A DNA stretch of 64,000 bases from Chitinophagaceae bacterium. Its GTDB lineage: Bacteria > Bacteroidota > Bacteroidia > Chitinophagales > Chitinophagaceae. Made by a program: the position numbers and the translations under genes. This document shows positions 52,601 through 62,023 of this stretch, piece after piece; within the stretch, counting starts at the first letter, position 1, and the number at the start of each line of letters is the position of its first letter. The stretch is from contig JADKIE010000002.1 of assembly GCA_016721385.1 (NCBI GenBank), positions 434,001 to 498,000 on the forward strand. Direction: 5' to 3'. The notes under the pieces are model-generated. The model saw only the letters and a list, made by a program, of their open reading frames with translations. It searched no databases and had not been told where the DNA came from.

Positions 52601-54023
52601 TTTGCTTAAACAAAAAACTATCTAATAATAGCGTTGGTGGGGCTCCCGAATGTGTGCCTCTATCTCCATCATATACTACTACGCCCAATTCGCATGAAAC
52701 CGGACCACTAGGTGGTGTTAAAAACCCTGAAATAGGGACTAAAAGAGCTGGTTGACCCAATTTTACAATTGCAGAGCCATCAAAAACTGTAAGATTTCGT
52801 TGAATTTCAAGTGGATTGGCATATGCAATAACTAAAGTCCATCCTGCACCACCAGAATTCCATCCTATGGGTGCTGTAACATCACCAACGGTATAAACAC
52901 CATTAGGGTTTAATGTGTTAACTAATGAAGTTACATCTGCAAAACTTGCATATCCGGCATGAACTAGTGGAGTAGGTAATGGCGACCTTATTCCATTATG
53001 ATAATCTGTTTGCGATGATGTAACGATTTGATAAGAAGATGAACCAGGAATTTTAAATTTAATTTTTGTTTCTTGCTTAATCCAAGATGTATCTGAATTG
53101 GTATTTTGCTGATGGTTTGCCCCCCAATACAATCCTGCAAATAATACTTGTGAACAGCTATTTAAATTTAAAGTAGCAGAAGAAGAATTAAATGTAGATG
53201 CTGCATCAATACCCAGCATTTGCATATCAAATGCCATATTTGTAGCTCCTGCAGCTGCGGTATGCACCTCAACAGCAATGGTATTTACACCGGCATTAAA
53301 CATTGAAGGGTCGGCATAAAAAACTGTATTCTCCTGTGCAAAGCCTAAATCATTTCTTGCAAAAGTACCATAGTTTATTACCCCTGCTGGCATATTATCT
53401 CTAATTCTTTCAACCCCATTAATATAAACAACAATACCATCAATTCTTTTCATATTAATAAGTACAGTACTAAATGCGGCAGGCTCCGCTGCCGTAAAAT
53501 TTACTGTTTTTCTAAAATAATAGGCTGAGTATTTAGTACCAGCTGCAGGAACACAGCTTGTAGGAGAACCCATACTTTTTATACAAGTGCTAATAGTGGC
53601 ATTAGCTGGGTTACTATAACCATACTTACCAGGGCCATTAACAGGTATAGCATTAATGTTCCACGGACCTGTTAATGTATAAGCCGGGTTTATCCATCTT
53701 CTTGCACTTCCATCATTTGGTGGCGCCGCATTATTTGAATGGTAATTCCATACGCTACCAAAAGGAATTTTTGCCGTATGTGCTGGTACATCAGTATCTA
53801 TATCAATATGTGTACAAGGGTTACCATTGTTAGAAGATGTACCTGCTGGAGGCATTTCAGTTGTTGTTCCTAAAGGGGTTGTAACAATATTATTAGCTAC
53901 AAAAACAATATTACCTTTTACGGAAACATTATTATATCGGCTAGCCATAGCCCTGGTTATTTGAGCATTTGCTATAAAACCAAATGCCAAAAGAAAGGCC
54001 GTTATTAATAAATATTTTTTCAT
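49629..54023 (-). CDS. Large T9SS surface protein with DUF11-like and thrombospondin type 3-like repeats
   Basis: 1464 residues in one intact frame. Signal peptide (ends FIANAQ); a region with PA14-like or jelly-roll sequence (AVEVHTAAAGATNMAFDMQ); a long middle with YDGDRGTHSGAPP; a DUF11 repeat (FEKTAVDLNGGTFLPGDSLL, NIITDNLPIGAAF-like); a C-terminal array of Ca-binding DxDxDGxxD units (DIDDDNDGIPDYVE, DLDSDNDGIPDVVE and others); and a T9SS type A tail (VMIVPNPVKDYAHI, SNGIYILQFL). It is a paralogue of the 40772-45392 gene in the repeat and tail regions. An adhesive surface protein is the best guess. A 38-base gap separates it from the phosphatase upstream on the same strand. Confidence 0.92.
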   Translation of the reverse strand: MKKYLLITAFLLAFGFIANAQITRAMASRYNNVSVKGNIVFVANNIVTTPLGTTTEMPPAGTSSNNGNPCTHIDIDTDVPAHTAKIPFGSVWNYHSNNAAPPNDGSARRWINPAYTLTGPWNINAIPVNGPGKYGYSNPANATISTCIKSMGSPTSCVPAAGTKYSAYYFRKTVNFTAAEPAAFSTVLINMKRIDGIVVYINGVERIRDNMPAGVINYGTFARNDLGFAQENTVFYADPSMFNAGVNTIAVEVHTAAAGATNMAFDMQMLGIDAASTFNSSSATLNLNSCSQVLFAGLYWGANHQQNTNSDTSWIKQETKIKFKIPGSSSYQIVTSSQTDYHNGIRSPLPTPLVHAGYASFADVTSLVNTLNPNGVYTVGDVTAPIGWNSGGAGWTLVIAYANPLEIQRNLTVFDGSAIVKLGQPALLVPISGFLTPPSGPVSCELGVVVYDGDRGTHSGAPPTLLLDSFLFKQNSNPAIGTYTNLTPNATSTLNNMFNSTISTKGVLNPGRTPSHNNTLGFDADIIEVPNAGNAVLGNGQTSASIKLASPQEDIMVQVLTTAISIYNPSYAFEKTAVDLNGGTFLPGDSLLYKIKYSNFGNDSSVNTIITDNLPIGAAFVPGSIKIGTTTRTDGMGDDQAEYDFANNRIRFRLGVGANAVNGGRVGPSVIDSVEFKVVAASSCAIVSCVGSLRNSARINYGGKLSGNILFDSTGVNVAGCISQGPVIHPLSGPCFVPKDTLIVNRCNSFSVLLPYAKYAGYTFYSAQPFIPANIYNQYIPVTTSGVYWAYFTNGAGCSDTARIVVIITSCPDIDDDNDGIPDYVEFDKSLALAGSPTPNWNNPAYPGYVDNNLDLVNDNFDWGADADNDGIPNFYDTGFWIAFVDSNGDGVNDAADKDKDGIPNQYDLDSDNDGIPDVVESFGVDVNGNGIIDNYADGDNDGFSTNVDGSTGGVNGSGIGLGPLNLDNDTIPNYLDLDSDNDGIPDVVEVAGADVTNSGLLDAFVDANFDGIHDSYINIGGLLRTGPDAIAPFNGKAESYPFKNFDSDSRPNPYDIDSDGDGIVDVIETGFNNPSLLGWVVGPYGTDGWSDVIDAQASLNNQNTDGRGNPNYLDIDSDDDGIPDQIEGQTTANPLPAGYMMPLGTDADGDGLDTRWDNRPLLFGGTGIVPVNIDGDPLPDYIDLDTDSDGQPDIVEGNDFNMNGIADDDVALTFLDSDGDGLDNKFDSSNTSIEGTSYNLANGGYTTGDPTPGARCPVQRKVATNVDRDWRFIGTVLPAKSLIFNGALNGANTLLNWQIITQHEIDRFEIERSINNSAFIKVASVVKIVLLNTPQGFTFSDDITMIATGTIYYRLKVVTKSGEIIYSNVISVQKKSSYSSVMIVPNPVKDYAHIHFEAITEGLISFKLLDNTGRLILKEDKKVVKGHNMILLNNFSKVSNGIYILQFLLNDIMVVEKLVINNK

Positions 54024-54061
54024 TTCGTATAAGATTAACTATGTGTTGATTTCAATTAGGA

Positions 54062-56777
54062 TTACAGGATAATTACTTTTTTACTTACTTTTTCATTTAG
54101 TGCATCTACAAGTTGTATGTAGTAAATACCTTTTTTAAGTTGATAGTCTTTAATTACTGTGGTAGTATTTAAAAGAAGGTTGTTCTGCAATACTTGTCTT
54201 CCCATAGCATCGATAATTCTTAAGGTTGCAGTGTTGCTGCCATTACTAGTAATACTAACTTTTACCCCATTAAAAGCATTGGCGATATTAATATGCAAAT
54301 TCTTTTTGCCATTATACAAAACTGTTTTGGTTTGATGGTAAGTTATTTTATCATCAATATTAGTTTGAGATAAACGGTAATAATTTATACCGTTAAAGGG
54401 TGTAATATCCATAGCTGAATAGTTATTTGTGGAGGTGGAGTTTCCTACACTATTTACTCTGGCTAAAAACTTAAAATTTGCACCATCATCAGATTTTTCT
54501 ATAGTAAAGTATTTATTATTTTGTTCGGTAGCCGTTGTCCATCTTAACTGTACTTTATCATATATTAAATTAGCAGTAAATGAACTTAATGTAATAGGCA
54601 CTACATTTGTAACAACTACTTCAAACGAATCTTTTAGACATGTGTTTGTTGAAAAATCCTTAACAACATAACGAAACGTACCAGCTACATTTGTAGGAAC
54701 GCTGAACGTTCTGTTAGTTGATAAATTTGGAGAGGTTGTGCCAGCTGCAAACCAATTATATAAACCCTTCCAACTTGTGGTAATATTTAATGTACCATTA
54801 AGTGGTGTTGTATATGTTGTAAATTTTTTAACTCCTTTGAAGATGGTAAAAGAATCTCCAACCAATGGTGTAGTATTACCATTTTGCCAAATGTATTTTG
54901 CATCAAGTCTATTGCTATCTACCTCAAAATAAAATGCACCTCCTTTATTTAATTGAGAAAAAAACATGGCATCATGTGGATAGCCAGTTTGTGCCGTTTG
55001 ATCATTTTTACCCGAAGACCCCCGAAACGGTATAAACCGTTCCATGATTATACTTGCCCATATCGTATGTATAAGCACAGCTATTGGGTGTAACACCATT
55101 GTACAATGCACTTGAGCTATCTGCCGTATGTAAGTTTTCCTAAAATCTGCATCTAATAATGCCGGGTCTGCTGCGGTGGCTTTATAATAATTTTTTAACA
55201 GATAGCTTCTTTCATATCCATGGCTATGCCCACAAATAACCAAATCAACTCCGTTACGTTCTAAAATACGAATAAAATTTTCTCTTACATCCCTTAACTC
55301 TCCCGCCGGATCAGAATTTAAACCTATTTTGGTATATGGTGCATGATGCCAATAAGCCACCACCCATTTTTTTGTATTGGCAGCTAAATCTGCTTTAACC
55401 CACAATGCCTGAGCACCCAGTGTGTCATACATTTTTGAATTAGAAGTAGCCGCTTCTCTTCCGTAAGAATCCAACGAAAGAAAATGAATATCTCCAATAT
55501 CAAATGAATAGTAAGCTTCTGTGCCAGAGGCAACACCACCTAGTTGCCCTGCTGTAGGCAGCGTAAAATTTTGATAATAATTATTGTTGCGGTTTATTGT
55601 TTCCGGTATTGTATTGGTATTGCCATAATCATGGTTGCCGGGACTAGGGTACATTTTCCAATTTTTTAGGAATACATCTTTGTATGGGTCAAAAAAGTTT
55701 GTTTGCCACTCTGCATCAGTGCCTGTTTCATATACATTGTCACCCATTAATATTAGTCCGTCAATTTCAGTTATACCTCTTGCTGCCAAAAAATTCATGT
55801 ACGCTTGTTTTGTAAAATTTTGATTGGCAGATGAAAAACCACAATCTCCAAATGCTGCTATTCGCATTTTCCTATTTGCAGTTGCCGGAGGAGTTGTAAT
55901 AAAATAGTTTGGAGCACCGGATTGTAAAACGGCTCCGGATGTTCCTATAGTATAAAAATATTTTGTATCAGGAGATAACCCACTCAGATTAACAATATGC
56001 TCTGTTGTAGCCGCTGCATCATCAACAGTATTGGGATATAGCCCTAAAGAATTACCAAAGGTTACTCTTGAGTTAGTAGGCACATCCGTCCTCCATCTTA
56101 TAGTAATACCAGTTTGGCCGCCCATTTGTAAATAAGGTCCTCTTGTAACAGCTACATCATTTACCCCTATCAATTCCATATCAAAATACAAATCACCGCT
56201 GGTTGCCGTAGTTTGATGTATTTCAACAGCAATAATATTATTACCTGAGTTAAATAAACTAGTGGGTACATTGCCGGTAAAAATGGTAGCCCCATCTCCT
56301 GCTATTGAAGTACTTGATAAGGTAGCATAAGCAGGATTTGCACTTATATTGTTTCTAAATGCTTCCTGTCCGTTTACCCAAACAACTATAGCATCGTCAA
56401 AGTTTGCTCTTACTTGAAAATTTAAATATGCGGCAGGATTAACTATATTAACTGTTTTCCTAAAATATAGGGTTGGGTATCTTGCCCGTTGGCCCGGCAC
56501 CACCTGCTGTATTATCGCCTAGTATAGTTGTATTAAAATTGCTGGGGGAGTTGTTCCAAAGCGAAAGGGCAGGCTTGTTGGTTAACCAATTAGTTTCCAC
56601 ATACGTTAAAGATGTTTTCCATGCCGGATCAGCATCAAGATTAGTGCCACCGCCTTTGTAGCTCCAGTTATGGGCTGTAGCTAATGGTTGTGCCAACTTA
56701 AAAAGTGTATCGTTTGCTTTAATAGTATTGGGTACTAACAGCAAAATTGTAATTACAATTTTATAAACATGGTTCAT
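54062..56777 (-). CDS. T9SS purple-acid-phosphatase-like metallophosphoesterase, several frame breaks
   Basis: The signal peptide and 100 residues (ATG 56777) and the main frame are joined by removing one G at 56485-56487 (GAGPTARYPTLYFRKTVN). Further in, a segment between about 55135 and 55023 is out of frame: a missing A at 55135-55138 and an extra G at 55019-55023 compensate, and the corrected stretch reads HTADSSSALYNGVTPNSC. Domains: N-terminal CBM-like part (DDAIVVWVNGQEAF), Fn3-like GPYLQMGGQTGITIRW, phosphoesterase motifs FGDCGFSS, LMGDNVYETG, PGNHDYG, WHHAPYT and ICGHSHGYERS, an Ig-like PKD piece and a T9SS tail (KGIYYIQLVD). About 905 residues. Surface phosphatase. Confidence 0.87.
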
Positions 56778-57024
56778 TTAAAAGGATATTTTGATTTTAT
56801 TAGTTGTTGGATTCGGTTTTTTATACTTCCTCTATTTTACTAAACGCCATTTAATAACTCTTATATACGCTTTTTTGCTAATTTTATTGCCTTTTGTATT
56901 AATTAAATTACAGAATACTATTAATAATTTAAAAATTATTTATTTATAAATAATTAAATATCAATTAATTAAAAAAGATTTAGTAAAGAGCAATTTTAAA
57001 AAATAACGTATTTTTACTACGTAT
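56778..57024. other. AT-rich divergent intergenic region
   Basis: A 247-base region between divergent genes, very AT rich (long A/T alternations from about 56870 to 57000). The pair ACGTA ... TACGT occurs at 57007-57023 as an imperfect inverted repeat just before the ATG at 57025, possibly an operator or promoter part. No gene or known motif is visible. Confidence 0.4.
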
Positions 57025-58860
57025 ATGTTTAAATCTACTTTTATTCTATTCGGTTTTGGTATAGTAACATTACTTTTTAGTTTTTCAAATACTTTTACAA
57101 AAAGCCCATCCGAAAATATTAAAACAGCTTATTTAAATAAGCTTGATAGCTTTATTACCACAGTAAAAGATTTACAGGTTGTATTAAACCAAGGCGACCC
57201 CAAAAAACTACAATCGCAATTTTTAAGAATTCGGAGTTCGTACAAAAAAGTAGAAGTTTTTATTGAATATTATTTCGATAGTTATGCCACGGTTTTAAAT
57301 GGGTCTCCCATACCTTTTTTTGACGAGAGAGAGTCTTATAAGCTAGAAAATGCACCTTTAGGAATGCAGGTGATAGAAGGATTAATTTTTCCCGAATATC
57401 AGAGTACTAATAAATCTTCCATACAATATCAATTGGATGAAATGCTTAGGCAAACAAAAATGTTACCTACCGTTAATGAACCATTTGAGTTTAATGATGC
57501 TAACATTTTTGATGCATTTGTTGAGGAGATGTATAGAATAACCGCTTTAGGACTTACAGGATTTGATTCTCAAACTGCACAAAATTCTTTACCTGAATGT
57601 GCGGATGCAATGATTGGGTTACAAGAGTATTTGTCGCATTATGAAAATTTATTTAACGAGAAATTAAATGGAAAATACGAAGAATTAAATGCCTTGTTTA
57701 ATAAATCCTACATTTTCCTTAAATCGAATAACAATTTTAACACTTTTAATCGCCTAGTTTTTATACAGCAATATCTAAACCCCATAACAAAAATAATGGG
57801 GGAATATAAAACAGCTTATAATTTAGCTGACAATAATGCTGGTCAGTATTATAGTGCCGTAAAAAAAAATGGCACTTTATTTAATGAAGAGGCCTTTAAC
57901 CCCTTTCGATTTTTAGATGATTTTACAACTACTCCGCAAAAGGTAGAATTTGGCAGACTGCTTTTTTTTGAAAAACAACTTTCGTCTAACAATAAACAAA
58001 GCTGTGCTGGCTGTCATCAACCTAACAAGGCATTTACCGATGGGTTAAAAACAAGTGCCGCATTAGATGGACATTCTGTATTAAAGCGAAACGCCCCAAC
58101 ACTTTGGAATGCTGCCTTACAACGAAATTTATTTATGGATAGCAGGAGCCGAAATTTGGAAGACCAAATATTACAAGTACTCAACAACTCAAAAGAAATG
58201 CATGGCTCGGCAAAAATAGTGGCAAAAAAAATTTTGAGTATTGAGAAGTATAAAAATTTATATAACGACTCCTACCCAAATGCAAAAGCTGATGATACTG
58301 TTAACAATATATGCAATGCCATTGCATGTTACGAAAGAACATTAATTGCATTAAATAGCAAATTTGATAGGCACATGAAAGGAGGCAATCTTTTAAGTAA
58401 AAATGAAATCAACGGATTTAACTTGTTTATGGGTAAAGCAAAATGTGGTACTTGTCATTTTATGCCTTTATTTAGTGGTGCTAAGCCGCCACGCTACTAT
58501 TATATTGAAAGTGAAGTGATAGGTGTACCAGCTAACGCAAGTAAGCGAAAACCTTTTTTAGATAGCGACTCTGGTAGATATTTAATAACACAAATAGACT
58601 TGCATTTGTTTTCTTTTAAAACCCCAACATTAAGAAATATTGCAGCTACAGCTCCTTACATGCATAATGGCGTATTTACCACATTAGAAGATGTTGTTGA
58701 ATTTTATAATAAAGGTGGTGGCAAAGGATTAAGTATTGCACCAAAAAATCAAACACTTCCTTTTGATAAACTGAATCTTAATAGTAGAGAAAAAAAAGAT
58801 ATTGTTTTATTTATGAAAGCATTAACAGATACGGTTTCAAAGTTTATAGCTACTGATTAA
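57025..58860 (+). CDS. Imelysin-like domain fused to a diheme cytochrome c peroxidase
   Basis: 611 residues. After a signal peptide or anchor (LLFSFSNTF), residues about 30-290 form a helical domain with ENAPLGMQVIEGLIFPEY, resembling imelysin-like peptidase/iron-regulated proteins. The C-terminal half (PFRFLDDFTTTPQKVEFGRLLFFEKQLS onward) is a MauG/CcpA-type domain with two CXXCH sites: CAGCH at 327-331 and CGTCH at 474-478, plus LRNIAATAPYMHNG. It probably acts in the periplasm on peroxide or an oxidised partner protein. A second diheme gene is at 6370. It is transcribed alone and ends at a perfect hairpin. Confidence 0.85.
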   Translation: MFKSTFILFGFGIVTLLFSFSNTFTKSPSENIKTAYLNKLDSFITTVKDLQVVLNQGDPKKLQSQFLRIRSSYKKVEVFIEYYFDSYATVLNGSPIPFFDERESYKLENAPLGMQVIEGLIFPEYQSTNKSSIQYQLDEMLRQTKMLPTVNEPFEFNDANIFDAFVEEMYRITALGLTGFDSQTAQNSLPECADAMIGLQEYLSHYENLFNEKLNGKYEELNALFNKSYIFLKSNNNFNTFNRLVFIQQYLNPITKIMGEYKTAYNLADNNAGQYYSAVKKNGTLFNEEAFNPFRFLDDFTTTPQKVEFGRLLFFEKQLSSNNKQSCAGCHQPNKAFTDGLKTSAALDGHSVLKRNAPTLWNAALQRNLFMDSRSRNLEDQILQVLNNSKEMHGSAKIVAKKILSIEKYKNLYNDSYPNAKADDTVNNICNAIACYERTLIALNSKFDRHMKGGNLLSKNEINGFNLFMGKAKCGTCHFMPLFSGAKPPRYYYIESEVIGVPANASKRKPFLDSDSGRYLITQIDLHLFSFKTPTLRNIAATAPYMHNGVFTTLEDVVEFYNKGGGKGLSIAPKNQTLPFDKLNLNSREKKDIVLFMKALTDTVSKFIATD

Positions 58861-58870
58861 AAAAGTAAAT

Positions 58871-58905
58871 GTATCAGTTTATGCTATATTAGCATAAACT
58901 GATAC
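58871..58905. terminator. Perfect 16-bp inverted repeat between convergent genes
   Basis: GTATCAGTTTATGCTA at 58871-58886 and TAGCATAAACTGATAC at 58890-58905 with a TAT loop, 10 bases after the stop at 58860 and 6 before the stop of dodecin at 58912. Likely a bidirectional terminator; no long T run. Confidence 0.8.
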
Positions 58906-58911
58906 CATTAA

Positions 58912-59115
58912 TTACTCTACTTCAAAACTAATTTTTACATTAACTCTATACTCGGTAATATTTCCTTTTTTATCTACCTGAGCACTCATATTATCTACAT
59001 TTACACCACGTATATTGCGTAGCGATTTTGCAGCATGCTTTACTGCGTTTTGAGTAGCATCTTCCCAACTCTTTTTTGAGTTAGCTAAAACTTCAATTAC
59101 TTTAAGTATTGCCAT
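58912..59115 (-). CDS. Dodecin flavin-binding protein
   Basis: 67 residues, the standard length. The pattern KVIEVLANSKKSWEDATQNAV, RGVNVDNMSAQV and YRVNVKISFEVE matches dodecins, which assemble into dodecamers that store FMN or riboflavin in the cytoplasm. It is the last gene of a minus-strand run after the LolA-like gene (52-base gap) and meets the perfect inverted repeat. Confidence 0.95.
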   Translation of the reverse strand: MAILKVIEVLANSKKSWEDATQNAVKHAAKSLRNIRGVNVDNMSAQVDKKGNITEYRVNVKISFEVE

Positions 59116-59167
59116 AGTGTATAATTTTAACTAAAAGATACAACAAAATAAGTAGTAGTGTGCAATT

Positions 59168-59854
59168 TTATTGAAAAACGGTATCTGCAATACCCTTATT
59201 TATGGTGTAAGATTTAAAATCTAATTGCACAGTGCCTTTTTGCGGTTTAGATTTATCGGCAGGTTTTGCCTTGCTTGTGCCATCTTCAAAATCAAAGGTT
59301 ACGCCTTTGGGCATTTTATAATCTTTAGTGTTAAAGCTAAAAATAATTTTATCGGGTAAGCCGTAAGTAATGTATTTGCCGTAGCTCATTTCTAATTCGT
59401 ATGTGCCATTGTCTTTTGTGGTTGTTTTGGCTTTACGTATTACAAAATTGGTTGCATCTATGTACAAAGTACTAAGCACTACATCTGCATTATCATCCTC
59501 GGGTAAAAGCTTTACAATCCTTACAGAAGTGTTGCCAATTTTATCTGTACCTGCATCTAACACAGAATATTTACCGTTACTAAGCACATTGGCCATATTA
59601 ATATTTACAGCTCCTTTAGGTACAAACGAAATGCCTTTTTCGTTTTTTATTTTAAGCTTGTTGGGTTTTTTATAAAATACTTTTACCGTTGCAATGGGTA
59701 CTTTTAAAAGCTGATATTGGTTTTCATCTTACCATCGGCTTCGTAATCGTTTACCCGCTCTAACTTGGCTTTTACTTTTGTACCAAAGTAGTTGCATCTT
59801 GTGCAAAAAGTAATAAGGGGCAAAAGTAATAAGGAACAATGCAATTTTCTTCAT
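59168..59854 (-). CDS. LolA-like outer-membrane lipoprotein carrier family protein, several frame breaks
   Basis: The intact 142-residue frame is the C-terminal two thirds (TSVRIVKLLPEDDNADV, YIDATNFVIRKAKTTTKDNG, YGLPDKIIFSFNTKDYK), like the LolA/LolB-type curved beta sheet of DUF4292-like or outer-membrane-sorting proteins. Upstream, ATG 59854 opens a signal peptide (MKKIALFLITF, then PLLLFAQDATTLVQK after a shift), and further shifts give VKAKLERVNDYEADGKMKT and QLLKVPIATVKVFYKKPNKL, so at least three one-base breaks occur between 59600 and 59850. The corrected length is about 228 residues. It follows the ABC permease by 10 bases; it may carry lipids or lipoproteins across the periplasm. 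Confidence 0.72.
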
Positions 59855-59864
59855 TATAATTTCT

Positions 59865-60746
59865 TTATGATAAAATATCTTTCTTACGGAAAATAAAAAT
59901 AGATGCCGAAACTAAGGCAATAATATATGCCAACAATGCCGCTACGCTTTTTAAAATAGCCGGCAGGTATTGTATAGAGCCTTTTATTGTCTCACCATCT
60001 TGGTTAGAGTTGATGTAAAAAAAGCCTTTCCAACCCAGCATGTAAGTAGTAAACAAATAGGGCTTTATATATTTTTGGTAGATGGGTATTTCCATTTCAC
60101 TAACCAATGTACATACAATTATAATGCCTACTGTGGCAACAATTGGTCCAATGGAGTTTTCGGATAAAACTGAAAGCAGCAAAGCAATTGCAGCCACTAC
60201 CATCATAGCAATAAAGGCAAAACCAAAAGCATAAAAGTAACGCCACAACACATCATCGGCTTCTATTAATTGTACACCTGTTTGTTTTGCCACAACCAAA
60301 TCGTTTACGCCAAAAACCGCAATGCTTATTACTAACGATATAACGGCTATCCACAGTAACAAAGCAAAAACATAAACCGCCGATGCAAAAAATTTAGCCA
60401 GTATTATTTGTGAACGGCTTACCGGTTTTGCGGCTAATAACCGTAATGTACCCATACTTGCCTCGCCGGAAACCAAATCGCCTGCCACTAATGCAACTAA
60501 AATAGGTACATGTACCAATAATAAATTTAAAACAAAAAAACAAACAGCATAACCATTCATTAATTTGCCGTACTCCATATCCATCGTTTCATCCAGGCCG
60601 CCTAAAATAAATTTCATCCAATCTTTACCGTTAGCCAATAAACCAATTTGTATTAAAAAAATAAATGCCGCAATTATGGCAAATGCCAAATACGTACGTG
60701 GTTTTTTAAATATCTTAAACAACTCAATTTGCAACAGTGTCCACAT
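59865..60746 (-). CDS. ABC-2 type transporter permease
   Basis: 293 residues with about six hydrophobic helices: near the N-terminus (TYLAFAIIAAFIFLIQIGLL), VCFFVLNLLLVHVPILVALV, FASAVYVFALLLWIAVISLV, FAFIAMMVVAAIALLLSVLS and the C-terminal IVCTLVSE and LLAYIIALVSASIFIF. The motif GDLVSGEASMGTLRLLAAKPVSRSQII is typical of NosY/CcmB-like ABC-2 permeases. Its start overlaps the ATPase gene by 23 bases and its stop is 10 bases before the LolA-like gene, so the three are co-expressed. The substrate is unknown. Confidence 0.92.
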   Translation of the reverse strand: MWTLLQIELFKIFKKPRTYLAFAIIAAFIFLIQIGLLANGKDWMKFILGGLDETMDMEYGKLMNGYAVCFFVLNLLLVHVPILVALVAGDLVSGEASMGTLRLLAAKPVSRSQIILAKFFASAVYVFALLLWIAVISLVISIAVFGVNDLVVAKQTGVQLIEADDVLWRYFYAFGFAFIAMMVVAAIALLLSVLSENSIGPIVATVGIIIVCTLVSEMEIPIYQKYIKPYLFTTYMLGWKGFFYINSNQDGETIKGSIQYLPAILKSVAALLAYIIALVSASIFIFRKKDILS

Positions 60747-61655
60747 GGTTATGTTGGGTTGTAAGTGATAAAAAATAATCTTCTAACGAATGGCGAGGCT
60801 GTATTGAAAGCACATCAATACCCAAATCAACCAATTGCTTGGTAAGCAAGGGTATATCTGCTTTGTTCATTTGAAAACGCAGATTATTTGTGCTTTGTAA
60901 AATATTTGTGGCCCAAGTGGTTTGCAATAATTTTTGTTTAGCCCCACTGATATCTACCGTTTCTACCTGCACAATTGTTTTTGCAGGATCTAATAATTCG
61001 GCAGCATTGCCTTCTACTACTTTTGTGCCTTTATCAATTATAATAATACGGTTAGCAATAAGTTCTATTTCGCTTAGCAAGTGCGATGATACCAAAATTG
61101 TTTTTCCCTGATCTTTACTTAGTTGTGTTATAAGTTTTCGTATATCGGCAATACCTTGCGGATCCAGGCCGTTAGTAGGCTCATCTAAAATTATTAAGTT
61201 GGGATTATGCACTAATGCAACAGCTATGCCTAAACGCTGTTTCATACCTTGGCTAAATGTTTTTACTTTACTGTGTGCTCTTTCTGCCAAACCAACTACA
61301 TCTAATTGCTTCATCAATAAATCTTTGGTAGCTTTTACACCGCTAATTTTAGCAAAGATGGAAAGGTTTTGATAGGCTGTTAAGTATTTATACAAATCGG
61401 GTTTTTCTATTACAGCGCCAATTTGCTGTAAAATTTCTTTTCGGTGTGTAGCTAGGTTTTTTTCAAAAATATTTATACTGCCACTGGTGGGTTTAATTAA
61501 AGTAAGTAACATACGTATTGTAGTGCTTTTACCAGCACCGTTTTGCCCTAAAAAGCCATATACATCGCCTTTGTTTACTGTAAACGAAAGGTTGTTTACA
61601 GCATTAACTTCATTAAATTTTTAGAAAGATTATCTACCTTAATAATTACAGCCAT
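60724..61655 (-). CDS. ABC transporter ATP-binding protein, one frame break
   Basis: The intact frame begins at 61512, without the Walker A. From ATG 61655, adding one A at the run 61618-61622 gives VDNLSKKFNEVNAVNNLSF and the Walker A GQNGAGKSTT, continuing into that frame; the whole is about 310 residues. Also present: Q-loop region QIGAVIEKPDLYKYLTAYQNL, signature FSQGMKQRLGIAV, Walker B NLIILDEPTNGLDPQG and switch His VSSHLLSE, and a C-terminal domain of about 90 residues as in bacitracin-type ABC proteins. It energises the permease that follows, overlapping by 23 bases. Confidence 0.92.
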
Positions 61656-61729
61656 GAAAATAAATATGGACAAAGGTATAACGGATATACGAACATTTTG
61701 TTGATTTTTATAAAGATTAACAACGCCAA

Positions 61730-62023
61730 TTATTGTGTGTTTGGCGCCATATAACTTTGTAATGCTTTTACATATAGTTCAAAAGCATCTACACCTTTAA
61801 GTGTAATTTTACAAATGGTTTGTGGGTAATTATCTTTAAACTGTTTAAGTACATCTATATAGCCTGCGTCTTTTAGCTTATTAATTTGTACGCTTAAATT
61901 ACCGGCAGTAGCATTTGTTTTTTCTTTAAGAAAAGTAAACTCTGCTTCCCTAACGCTAATGAGCAAACTCATTACAGCTAACCTAAGTTGGGAGTGCAAT
62001 ATGGGATCAAGCTCTTTAAACAT
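61730..62023 (-). CDS. Small winged-helix transcriptional regulator (HTH_34/MarR-like)
   Basis: 97 residues: LDPILHSQLRLAVMSLLISV (helix 1), then the recognition region ATAGNLSVQINKLKDAGYIDV and the wing QTICKITLKGVDAFELY. This matches the transcriptional regulators with a winged-helix domain that are often encoded beside small membrane proteins and ABC exporters. Its start overlaps the stop of the upstream membrane protein by eight bases, indicating coupling. It probably controls its own operon and possibly the ABC exporter, 75 bases downstream; this last is inference. Confidence 0.85.
   Translation of the reverse strand: MFKELDPILHSQLRLAVMSLLISVREAEFTFLKEKTNATAGNLSVQINKLKDAGYIDVLKQFKDNYPQTICKITLKGVDAFELYVKALQSYMAPNTQ

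Noticed and set aside
56870..57000. AT-rich stretch as a replication origin
   Set aside because: No DnaA-box repeats or origin-associated genes are seen; AT-rich divergent gaps are common in this sequence.
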